This document shows positions 10,735 through 19,294 of a DNA stretch of 63,490 bases, piece after piece. How positions within the stretch are numbered: position 1 is the stretch's first letter; every line of letters begins with the position of its first letter. A program made the position numbers and the translations under genes. Location of the stretch: contig JALQPE010002080.1 in the NCBI GenBank assembly GCA_030407315.1, forward strand, positions 1 through 63,490, given 5' to 3'. The stretch comes from Asparagopsis taxiformis. Lineage: Eukaryota; Rhodophyta; Florideophyceae; Bonnemaisoniales; Bonnemaisoniaceae. Below the pieces are notes generated by a model, which worked only from the letters and a program-made list of their open reading frames with translations, was not told where the DNA came from and made no database searches.

Positions 10735-10929
10735 ATGGACGCCCGGTGGATGTCCAGCTCAGTTGCATTGCTGTCCAGCCCAGAAATTCTACAATTCAGG
10801 GCAGAAAAAAATATTGCAAAAAACATCGATTTCAGCGGGTCGATTGTGCCGTACGGCACACCCCCATCTCAAAAACATGTTCACATGTGCATGTTTTTGA
10901 GAATAGCCCAAATTTTAATTCAAATCAGG
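10735..10929 (-). repeat. Palindrome module 5 (between methyltransferase-SET and coiled-coil genes)
   Basis: An inverted copy of the module with GTGCCGTACGGCAC at 10,846-10,859. Its hairpin end points toward the coiled-coil protein gene, which begins 234 bp further on. It forms the right half of the inverted pair around the methyltransferase-SET gene. Confidence 0.85.
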
Positions 10930-11162
10930 ACGTCTTCCGGACATAGGGGTGCTCGCGGCCTAGCTCTACAGCTGTAATTGTACCTCAATAAATACTGTTG
11001 ATGACTGCCTACCGTATACAATCTGGGCTGTTGGCGTATTCTCCGGTACTTGACCTGACCTGAACGTTCATCGCAGACCGTTGTGGTTACCGACACTATA
11101 CAGCAATCTTTTTTGTATCTCGTGCAACTCAATCCTTCCATCGCTTCCGGGAAGGCTTCATT

Positions 11163-13448
11163 ATGCCGCCGCGTATTGCGAAGAAAGCTCCAAAGCCTCC
11201 GGGCCTCCAGAAAACCCGGTCAGCAGCTGCTGTATCGAGTGCCCGACAATCCCGTGCGAAGAAGCGGTCTGGGCCTACCGGCAGCATTGAACCGCGGTCC
11301 GGTAGTCGCAAGACGGACCGGCGCAGAACTGGGGATCCGCAGCGAGAAAGTGAGGAAGGAGGAACGGCGCGGAGAGAGATGGGGCTTGACCGAGGCAAGC
11401 GTGCTCGCAGGGACAGTGAACATCATGATGATGACATGATAGTGGCTCAAAACATGTTGGAATTGCGGCAGAGTGCTATGGCAAAGGTAGTTCCTCCCGG
11501 GTTGGCAGATGCGGAGGTGCTGCAGACGGAGTCCCAGCCGGGGGTTCGCGAGACACTGGAGGCTGTGACCCCCACTGCGCCAACTATGCCGAGTACATCA
11601 GCCCCAGCAGGTAATGCAGTCGGGGACCCGAGGATAGCGGCAAGGGATGTTGTTTCTGAGCAACGTTCACAGGATGCCAACTATCATCGGCGGTCAGGTG
11701 GTACTGAGGGGAGAGAGCAGCCGGAGTGCGGGCCTCGTCACAACAGACTGTCATTGGTGCCAAATATGCGCGTAACGCCCCCGCGACGTCAGGCTATTGC
11801 CGATGGAGGACATCATATTCCCGATAGCGTGGGAGATGGGGGGACGGTGAGGGCAGAGAGGTTGCATCCGCCGGAATCCATCGATTTAATGGCGAGTCGC
11901 ATCAATGCGCAGAAGAAGAAGATCGCGGAGCTGGAAAAAAAAGTGTTTAGCCAGGACATAGCAAACAAGGCGCTCACCACGGAGATAGTTGCGTTGGAGG
12001 CTAAGGTGAAGACTCTGCAGGCGGAAAATGCCAGCCTTACTGCAATTGCGAGAACAGGTAGAATCAGTGATCACGGTGGCGGTAAGTCGAACATACAGAA
12101 AGCCATTCCTGTGAAATACCTTGGAGTTCTTAGGGCGGTTGAGGAAAACCTGACAAAGTGGTGCAAGAACGAGACTATGGAGCTGGACCCTATAGCGGAA
12201 CAAACGCAGAGACGTTGGACTGGACGTACCATCGAGGTAGAGCCGGTAGAAGGGACACTTTGGAGCGAAAACGGTGTAGGATATATTGCTACCCCTCCGG
12301 GCTATATCATCAAGAATCTGCAGTGGTATACACCTTCGTACAGAGACGAGAGTGATCTGCTGAATGACTTGGTGCGACACGTACTGCGTCAAAGTCCGTG
12401 GTGTGATGTGTTTTCCGATGAGGAGCAGCGTGTGTGCTGTCAAGAGGCTGTGGCGGGGAGCAAGGAATTGAAAGTGAAGGTGACGCAGAAACTGTCCGAC
12501 GTGATGAGTGCACGGAAGCGTAATGCGAGGGACAGATTGTTCGGTTCGCTGGGGTACACGAAATTAATGTCTAGATGCACGACGCTGACGACGCGAGCTG
12601 AGATGGACGAGCGAGAGGATCAAAAGCGCGAAGCGTCTGAGAAGCTTTTGAAACGGGAAAGCAACGGTGATTTGGATATGGGGAGGTGGCGAACGGCACC
12701 GTTCTCAGAGCTGCGATACAGCAAAGGCATGGTTCCTGACAGCTTCGAAATGGAAGTGAATGGTGATGCATGGTTTAACAACCGAGTAGCTGTGAATGTG
12801 CTGGACATCTTCAGGGGGTATTCGATACGACCAGAACAAGTAATGGACATAGAGACGAGCATACTAACGCTGGCGCGCCTGGATGCTTGGCTAGTGACTA
12901 CTGTGGAGTGTTTGGATGAACCGAAGGGGAAAGGAGGTGCACGGCAGAAGGAGTTTACAAGGCGGTACAGTCAATATGTGGGGGTAGCTTTTCAGCAATT
13001 AGTTGGTATGGTGGTGTACTGCATGTCTTGTCTCCAAGGCTCGCAAGCAAGGGAAGAAACGGACGTTGTCGAGAGCGAACAGCGGACTAGTGCACAGTCA
13101 CGGCATGTGTTTGCAAGCCGTACTGTGACGAGAGAGGCTGTTGAAGTGTGGCAAAGCGGAGAGGGGTCTGGAATTGTTCATGTGGTTGATGATGTAAACC
13201 GCTGCTCATCACTTGTTCTAGTGTCCGAGGATTGGATTCAATCGCATATTACGTCAAACCTCGGTGCTGTAATGGATTGTGTGATTGCGCAAGGACTAAT
13301 TGGCGCAGAACTTTTCGTCGTTGACCCATATGCTGGACACCTGAGTGCAAACCTGAATGTCGAAATCAATGCCCCACAGTATGGGGGCATGGAGCGGCGC
13401 CATCCAGCCACTGCTGATAACGGTTTTGGCGTAATGGAGGATGGTTGA
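11163..13448 (+). CDS. 761-aa coiled-coil protein, unknown function
   Basis: I do not recognise the family. The N-terminal 100 residues are very basic (Lys/Arg-rich, with clusters such as RAKKRSG and RGKRARRD), consistent with nuclear localisation or nucleic-acid binding. Residues about 100-240 are low complexity. A clear coiled coil spans about 243-300 (INAQKKKIAELEKKV and VKTLQAENASL). The remaining 460 residues look globular and helical, with no motif I can name. It faces the transposase gene convergently, with 77 bp between stop codons. By position in a CACTA-like element it could be the accessory DNA-binding protein (the TnpA role), but that is inference. The right-arm copy has a frameshift and several amino-acid changes. 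Confidence 0.75.
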   Translation: MPPRIAKKAPKPPGLQKTRSAAAVSSARQSRAKKRSGPTGSIEPRSGSRKTDRRRTGDPQRESEEGGTARREMGLDRGKRARRDSEHHDDDMIVAQNMLELRQSAMAKVVPPGLADAEVLQTESQPGVRETLEAVTPTAPTMPSTSAPAGNAVGDPRIAARDVVSEQRSQDANYHRRSGGTEGREQPECGPRHNRLSLVPNMRVTPPRRQAIADGGHHIPDSVGDGGTVRAERLHPPESIDLMASRINAQKKKIAELEKKVFSQDIANKALTTEIVALEAKVKTLQAENASLTAIARTGRISDHGGGKSNIQKAIPVKYLGVLRAVEENLTKWCKNETMELDPIAEQTQRRWTGRTIEVEPVEGTLWSENGVGYIATPPGYIIKNLQWYTPSYRDESDLLNDLVRHVLRQSPWCDVFSDEEQRVCCQEAVAGSKELKVKVTQKLSDVMSARKRNARDRLFGSLGYTKLMSRCTTLTTRAEMDEREDQKREASEKLLKRESNGDLDMGRWRTAPFSELRYSKGMVPDSFEMEVNGDAWFNNRVAVNVLDIFRGYSIRPEQVMDIETSILTLARLDAWLVTTVECLDEPKGKGGARQKEFTRRYSQYVGVAFQQLVGMVVYCMSCLQGSQAREETDVVESEQRTSAQSRHVFASRTVTREAVEVWQSGEGSGIVHVVDDVNRCSSLVLVSEDWIQSHITSNLGAVMDCVIAQGLIGAELFVVDPYAGHLSANLNVEINAPQYGGMERRHPATADNGFGVMEDG

Positions 13449-13525
13449 AATTAGTGCAGTAAATGTGACGTTGACTAGAAGGCTTATCATGTAGTACATT
13501 ATGAATAGAGTGCTGCGATTTAGAT

Positions 13526-16500
13526 TTATTCTTCTTCATTATCATCTGTGAACTGGTAATCAGTGTTGGTGTAGAAGCGGTTGAGATAGAAACGGTGGTC
13601 CGACCAGTGCATTTGTTTCGTAAATGGCTTGACTGGAAAGTTACTTCGTACGATGTGCACGGTGCCAGATATAGTAGATGCAGGAATGAGGTCGAACCAA
13701 GGACCACCTGCACTGTGGGATGCAGTGTCATTGCTGTCAACGGATCCGTTGTCCGGGTCCCATGTGGACCACTTTAAACAAATGCACCCAAGTGATTTTT
13801 CCACAGCGGTTTTTGGGGCAAAGCAGGTCATATACTGCACGAAAGCGAGTTCTACAGGTTGAAACAGGTTTGGAGACTGCAGACGTACCAGTGCCAGGAC
13901 GCGCCCTACCCATATGGTTCTGTAGTCATTGGCAGTTCCGGAGATGACGACAAAGGAGTACTGCGATCTCTTTGCGGGGCCGAATGATGAAGTTGCAAAG
14001 ACGCGCTGCTGCTTGTGCCTCGACACGTTTGTGGGGCGAAGCATGCCACTGTGCGGGTCAAAGTCGTCGGCATCTGGGACGTACCCTCCCATGACGTAGG
14101 CGGACTTTACCACGGTGACGGAAATGTCCATTTCATGTATTGGAGGGCCTTCTGCCGTGGCGCGCAGTCTAGCGAGGGTGAGGAACGCTTGTGCAGCTGT
14201 GTCACCGAGTTGCTGGAATAGCGTTATGGTGCCAGACGGGAACGAGGAGTTGTGCAGAGGCAAAAGAGTGGCAGGATCGGGCTGTCCGTCGATATCTGCA
14301 ACGAGGAGGGTTGCATCCGGCAGCAGGGAGGCAAAGTCGTGCAGTGCAACGGTGAATCCGTCGCGAACGAGTACTGCACCGTCTGTGGGCGATATCATGC
14401 GTGGGTTTCCCAATTTGTTCGATGGGGTGTGACCAGTTGGAGTGGCCAAGGAGAATTCCATGTGGCGAATAGTCTCTTCCATGGCTGTGGAGCGCCTTCG
14501 AGAGGTTTTCCTATAACTCTGTTTGAACAGAAGATGCGAGTGTTCGTAAGGGCCTGCATCAATATGTTCCAGGGCGCCATATCTCTGCAAGTCACCGGGA
14601 AGATGGTCTAGAAGATGGAACTTGAAAGTTTTGAGACCTGTGGTGTGGAATGGGCCGAGGGTGGAGAGCATTGATTGTTTGAAATAGGAAATGGAGTTTT
14701 GGAGGCTTTCTAGTTCGGCGGCAGTCCAGTGCTTGATGCGACCGCGTTTCATGACCCATGCGACGAGGTCAGAGTATTGCGTGCAGATGGAAGTGAGGGG
14801 GGCTGTATCTACTTCGTCACAGCATGTGTCAATGAATGCTGCGATGAAAGGGAACACCATATCGACATGGTGATAGTCTTTGGCTGCGAGCATGCCGCGT
14901 ATGCCGTCCTCCGTGAAGAGGCCGTTCAAATTGGTGCCCTTCTCACCCTTGGAGAAGTCGACATGAAGACCGGTGATGTAGTAGTCGCGTTCGATAGCGG
15001 ACAGAATGCTGTTTGAGCCGGCGAGGATGGATTTTTTGACCTTCTTGAAGGTGCGAGGTGTCCCGGAACGGGAGGCAGTGGTGGTGGTGAGGTCTGGGGA
15101 GCAGAGGCGGTGGACAATGCACTGTTTGATGAGCTTTGAGATGCCGAGGTGGAGATTGTGCAGAGGCTCGAAGGAGAAAATGTTGTAGGGGTCTAGGGGA
15201 CTGTTGCTGGGTAGAAGAGCGGTCGATTCGAGGACAGAGTGTTGCTCGAGGAGGGAGAGAGCTTCGAGCGGAGCAGTTGTATGCTCCTGAGCGCTCTCTT
15301 GGCGTGCAGAGCGTGTATCATCGAGGGAGCGGGGCTGGTGTGGCGTGCTGGATTCAAGTTGAGTGGCGGGGATGTAGCAGCGGTGGCAGGGATGTGTGGT
15401 GGTAGTGCTGTTGCGAGTGCATGACAGCTCTTTGGCCTCTGGAAAGTCGCAGCAATAATTGGCTAGGATGGGAAAGCATTGGCGGGCAGTTGCAGTGGAG
15501 TCTGTGCAGGGGAACCCGGAAGAGAACGCGGTGGATAGGGACGAAAACACTTTTTCGAGTGCTTTATGAAGAATATCAATTTTGCGAGCGCGACTAGCAG
15601 AACTAGAGGTTGTCGGCATTTCATCACCGAACAAGGCGTTGGACGAAGGGTTAACAATGTACGGAAGATACCCGACGATGGTGAGGCCGGTACGGATGCA
15701 GTGGCGACGGAGGGGGGCGGAGAAGTTGAGCAGTGTGACGTGTATGGGGTATGCGACGATTTCGGAGCTCTTGAGGCTTGTGCTGCTCTTGTCGGAGTAC
15801 ACTTGGAGGAGGCCGGCAAAGGAGGAAGGTGTGGGATCAGTTTCTTCTGCCCATACGACCTGTGGATCTTCCGAGAGCTGAACGCGCTGTCTAGTAACCT
15901 GGTGCAGCGTTTTCGCGAATTCTGTGTGTAGGGGATGAGAAAATATTGCGGTGCCGTCTGGGGCGGTCTGTGGGGAGGGGTGGAAGAGAGTATTTTGGTC
16001 GTTAGCCAGTGCTAACTGCCTGCGGAGCATGTCGACTGGGTCGCGGAGGTACAGCTGTGCCGAGTACTTACCAGTTTTGTCTGGAATGATGTGGCTCTTG
16101 TAACCTTCGGTGCGGAAATGTGTTTCGACCATGGAAGCGGTAACGTGGCGACATTCTTCTACGGTGCGAACGGCGCTGTTGAACTTTTCTAGGGAGAATG
16201 CGGGGTCTTGTAGGATGGTGATGACTTCGCTCACGCGGCCAGCGCCGGCCTTGTACTCGAGGGTTGTGAGACTGGCGGCGAGGGATTGCACGAGGAGGTC
16301 TGCGCGGGAGGGGGTTGAGGTTGGTGGCAGTGAAGCGTCACAGGGTGAGTCGCTGGAGGAAGCACGACCAGATTCTGGGTCTGGGGAGCTGGGTTGCGGG
16401 GAATCATGGTCGCCGTTTCGAGCAGGCTCATGGGTGACGGCAGGGACACGAGCGTTGTTGAAATGTTGGGGAGAGGGGTTGAAACGGTAGCGACACGTTC

Positions 16501-16567
16501 GCTCATGCAGCGCGAGCGCATAAGCATCTACGCAGTAGTAGAAGCACCCTTCATACTTGCATTCCAT
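13526..16567 (-). CDS. DDE-type transposase, Plavaka/CACTA-like
   Basis: A 1,013-aa protein starting at the ATG at 16,567. It opens with a C2HC zinc finger (C3, C8, H21, C25), as seen at the start of many Plavaka-type transposases. Landmarks of that group follow: LLQVYSDKSSTSL with Asp259, an AYPIHVTLLNFS..RR..GYLPYI strand region, ILANYCCDFPEAKELSC with Asp374 before a CHRC knuckle, FSFEPLHNLHLGISK with Glu467 where relatives have a D..H-LHLG motif, and EHSHLLFKQSYRKTSRR with Glu675. The middle is interrupted by a Ser/Thr-rich segment. It should cut and join the element ends in the nucleus. Assignment rests on remembered family patterns, so the exact superfamily (CACTA, Plavaka or KDZ) is open. 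The right arm carries a version with 33 extra bases. Confidence 0.75.
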   Translation of the reverse strand: MECKYEGCFYYCVDAYALALHERTCRYRFNPSPQHFNNARVPAVTHEPARNGDHDSPQPSSPDPESGRASSSDSPCDASLPPTSTPSRADLLVQSLAASLTTLEYKAGAGRVSEVITILQDPAFSLEKFNSAVRTVEECRHVTASMVETHFRTEGYKSHIIPDKTGKYSAQLYLRDPVDMLRRQLALANDQNTLFHPSPQTAPDGTAIFSHPLHTEFAKTLHQVTRQRVQLSEDPQVVWAEETDPTPSSFAGLLQVYSDKSSTSLKSSEIVAYPIHVTLLNFSAPLRRHCIRTGLTIVGYLPYIVNPSSNALFGDEMPTTSSSASRARKIDILHKALEKVFSSLSTAFSSGFPCTDSTATARQCFPILANYCCDFPEAKELSCTRNSTTTTHPCHRCYIPATQLESSTPHQPRSLDDTRSARQESAQEHTTAPLEALSLLEQHSVLESTALLPSNSPLDPYNIFSFEPLHNLHLGISKLIKQCIVHRLCSPDLTTTTASRSGTPRTFKKVKKSILAGSNSILSAIERDYYITGLHVDFSKGEKGTNLNGLFTEDGIRGMLAAKDYHHVDMVFPFIAAFIDTCCDEVDTAPLTSICTQYSDLVAWVMKRGRIKHWTAAELESLQNSISYFKQSMLSTLGPFHTTGLKTFKFHLLDHLPGDLQRYGALEHIDAGPYEHSHLLFKQSYRKTSRRRSTAMEETIRHMEFSLATPTGHTPSNKLGNPRMISPTDGAVLVRDGFTVALHDFASLLPDATLLVADIDGQPDPATLLPLHNSSFPSGTITLFQQLGDTAAQAFLTLARLRATAEGPPIHEMDISVTVVKSAYVMGGYVPDADDFDPHSGMLRPTNVSRHKQQRVFATSSFGPAKRSQYSFVVISGTANDYRTIWVGRVLALVRLQSPNLFQPVELAFVQYMTCFAPKTAVEKSLGCICLKWSTWDPDNGSVDSNDTASHSAGGPWFDLIPASTISGTVHIVRSNFPVKPFTKQMHWSDHRFYLNRFYTNTDYQFTDDNEEE

Positions 16568-17177
16568 GTCGAGTTTTGACGCAAAAGGGAGGATTGCGAG
16601 CTGAACAGGGGAGACTGTGCCGTCCAGATGCGACCAATTTTATTTTTGTGGTGCTTTCGAGACTTGGAATGTAACGTGTTCGTAGTTTTTTGGGTAGTAG
16701 TTTTGTGCTCACTCCAGCTGACATCCCAACGGTGGAATTTAACCGAGAGTTCAATCATTTCCAACTGTTACATCACATTGCGTGCTGGCAACGTGTGCAT
16801 GGAAGGACGAACGACTGCCCTGGGAGATGAATTTTCAATTAATTCATTTGTAATAATAAACTTTTTTATTTCCAAACTTCGTGGAATCTGAATGTGCTTT
16901 ACAGCGGATATGCCACGGATCATGTAAGGAAAGCAAATGGATTCTCATATATATGATTATATGTTTATATTCGTTGTTCTCGATCCGGATCTCATTGTTC
17001 GGGGAATCAGAGACCATGGCTTGGGCCATACTCAATCTCACTGCCGGCGATGATTTCGAGTATGCACAGCAAGACTTAAGCGGACGCTGAAAGCTGTCCG
17101 GTCGACGCCGCAGGCTCCACTCCGCCCTCATCACCGACTGAGATTCTTTGACCGCCTTTGCTTTGTTTAGTGTAGAG

Positions 17178-18391
17178 GATGGACGAAGGTACGTGCGCGA
17201 ATCTTGAGGGTATGCATTGAGGGAAGCGTGGGTTTTGAGTCTGACTATTTCCGTTGATGCGATATTTTTCATTAAAAGCCTATTGAGTCATGGTGTGTAT
17301 TGTGTGGAGCGAAGGTAAGTGTGCGAGTTCTGAAAGTATGCTGCGAGGGAAGGTTGGTTTTGAGTCTGACTGTTGTGGTTGATTCCAATGTTGTGTAGAT
17401 GATGCAGGAATGTTGATGACGGAAGGTAAGTTTCACTGAGCACCAAGACTTGTTTTGCAAAGATATGGACTGCTGACTTTGATTATTCATTGCAAGGTTT
17501 TTGGATCATGGTTTGTATTGTGTGTAGGATGGATGAGAGGTACATTTGCGAGTTCTCAGGGTATGTAGCGAGGGAAACGTTGGTTTTCAATCTGACTGTT
17601 GCGATTGATTCCGATGTTGCGTAGGTGATGGAGGAATAGTGATGACGGAAGGTAAGTCACATTGGGCGCCCAGACCGGTTGTGCGAAGATGCGGAATGCT
17701 GACTACTTTTCTTGGCTACACGATTACGTGATTTATGGTTTTATTGTGTGCAGGATGGAACAGGTAAGGTAAGTGTGCGAGTTTTGAAAGTAAGCAGCGA
17801 GGGAAGGTTGGTTTTGAGTCTGACTATTTCCGTTGATGCGATATTTTTCATTGGAAGCCTATTGAGTCATGGTGTGTATTGTGTGGAGCGAAGGTAAGTG
17901 TGCGAGTTTTGAAAGTAAGCAGCGAGGGAAGGTTGGTTTTGGGTCTGACTGTTGTGGTTGATTCCGATGTTGTGTAGATGGTGCAGGAATGTTGATCACA
18001 GAAGGTAAGTTTCACTGAGCACCAAGACTTGTTTTGCAAAGATATGGACTGCTGACTTTGATTATTCATTGAAAGGTTTTTGGATCATGGTTTGTATTTT
18101 GTGTAGGATGGATGAGAGGTAAGTAAGGAAGTTTCTAGGATATCTGTCGTGGTAAGCGTTGCTTTTGAATCTGACTGTTGGGGTTGATGTTTTGTATGTG
18201 ATGCAGGAGTGGTGAAGCAGGAACGGCAGGACTGAAGGAGAGTGAAGAAGGGATGTAGAAAGACGGGGAATGAAGCTGTGAGGTGTTTCTGGTATGTGTA
18301 TATTTTGGGGCATACGATAGAAGTGAGAGTGGGTTTCAAGTGGTGTAAGATTTTACTGACCATGTTCGTGTTTGATGTCTTGATGATTTAA
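17178..18391 (+). other. Candidate spliced gene: array of phase-1 microexons with terminal exon
   Basis: Reading rightward, repeated short segments are each flanked by acceptor-like (TGTGTAG) and donor-like (GTAAGT) borders. They are 17,399-17,425 (27 nt), 17,528-17,539 (12 nt), 17,625-17,651 (27), about 17,754-17,763 (damaged), 17,978-18,004 (27) and 18,107-18,118 (12). A terminal exon at 18,207-18,391 ends in TAA but carries an in-frame TGA at 18,233-18,235. All intact short exons are multiples of three and begin and end in the same phase, so they join in frame. The 12-mers give G-W-x-R and the 27-mers give a conserved [DG][AG]G[MI][LV][MI]TE peptide. One unit at 17,178 is a base short. I cannot identify the first exon; a short conserved frame beginning MAWAILNL at about 17,016 is one candidate. 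It runs divergently from the transposase. It could instead be a tandem repeat that merely resembles splice sites. Confidence 0.5.
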
Positions 18392-18559
18392 TGGGCTGGG
18401 GTGGTGTCGAGGAAAGCGGGATGGAATTGGGAAGGAGCGGATTCTTTGTAATCAAGGTCGTGAGGGTTCTTGAAGTATGTGCGGATGGTGGTGCATGGCG
18501 TTCGGATGGTAGGGAGAACGCGATAGTGAGGGAATGGGTGATCGACGATATGCTGACAG

Positions 18560-18700
18560 GTATTTTGTATTCCGGCTGGATACGTATTTCATATTCTGGC
18601 TGGATACATATTCCGTATTCTGGCTGGATACGTATTTCCTATTCTAACCGGGTATTTATTTCCTATTCTGACCAGATATGTATTTCCTATTCTAGAGAGA
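18560..18700. repeat. Short tandem repeat, about 28 bp units
   Basis: About five units of the type TATTCTGGCTGGATACGTAT, diverging to the right into TATTCTAACCGGGTATTTAT. They are present in the same relative place in the right arm (49,310-49,440) and in the older copy (42,525-42,640). This is part of the subterminal region of the transposon. Confidence 0.85.
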
Positions 18701-18817
18701 CGTATTGTATACGAGCAGTTTCGTAAATGAGAGAATAAAATACGGTCCGATATGGGCCCTGAATTTACCATCCGCTGTAATTTCTTCCCTCCCGGTTTTC
18801 GCTGATATATTGTATAC

Positions 18818-19161
18818 TGGATGTCGGGTCCTAGTATTCCGCCATATGTACTAGAGAAAGTGGATGTCGGGTCCTAGTATTCCGCCATATGTACTAGAGA
18901 AAGTGGATGTCGGGTCCTAGTATTCCGCCAAACGTACTAGAGAAAGTGGATGTCGGGTCCTAGTATTCCGCCAAACGTACTAGAGAAAGTGGATGTCGGG
19001 TCCTAGTATTCCGCCATATGTACTAGAGAAAGTGGATGTCGGGTCCTAGTATTCCGCCATATGTACTAGAGAAAGTGGATGTCGGGTCCTAGTATTCCGC
19101 CATATGTACTAGAGAAAGTGGATGTCGGGTCCTAGTATTCCGCCATATGTACTAGAGAAAG
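18818..19161. repeat. Subterminal 43-bp tandem repeat, 8 copies
   Basis: Eight near-perfect 43-bp units beginning TGGATGTCGGGTCCTAGTAT and ending GTACTAGAGAAAG. Two central units have CAAACG in place of CATATG. The right arm has only four copies and the older relic at 42,277 has three, so copy number is unstable. Subterminal arrays of this kind are transposase-binding sites in CACTA elements; by analogy that is a possible role. Confidence 0.95.
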
Positions 19162-19294
19162 TGGACGTCCGCATCCAAAAAATTTTTATTTATTTTTGGA
19201 CGCGGACGTTCATTTGTTCTAGTAAATCTCGGGGCCGACTAGGACCCGTACTAGAGAGACTGGACGTCCGCGTCCACTTCCGAAAACACAGACG
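19162..19294. other. Inner terminus of left transposon copy
   Basis: This segment carries inverted GGACGTCC and CTAGTAC motifs (GTGGACGTCCGCATCC, then GGACGCGGACGTTCATT, then ACTGGACGTCCGCGTCC). It ends CCGAAAACACAGACG, after which homology to the other copies stops. The same end occurs at 48,880, 42,144 and 40,865. The next bases differ at all four sites, and I see no obvious target-site duplication because the opposite ends are not in view. Confidence 0.85.

Larger units (their letters stand above)
4030..19294. mobile_element. Left copy of a large DNA transposon (left arm of giant inverted repeat)
   Basis: This stretch is matched in reverse complement by 48,880-63,490, gene for gene and repeat for repeat. 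The inner boundary is exact: the left copy ends ..CACAGACG at 19,294 and the right begins CGTCTGTG at 48,880, with different sequence beyond. The outer boundary cannot be fixed because the right copy runs off the window at the position equivalent to 4,030. The ParB-like gene continues outward to about 2,632, so the element reaches at least that far. Contents: ParB-like gene, methyltransferase-SET gene, coiled-coil gene, transposase, exon-like array and subterminal repeats. The left copy keeps open frames for all of its large genes. Confidence 0.9.
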
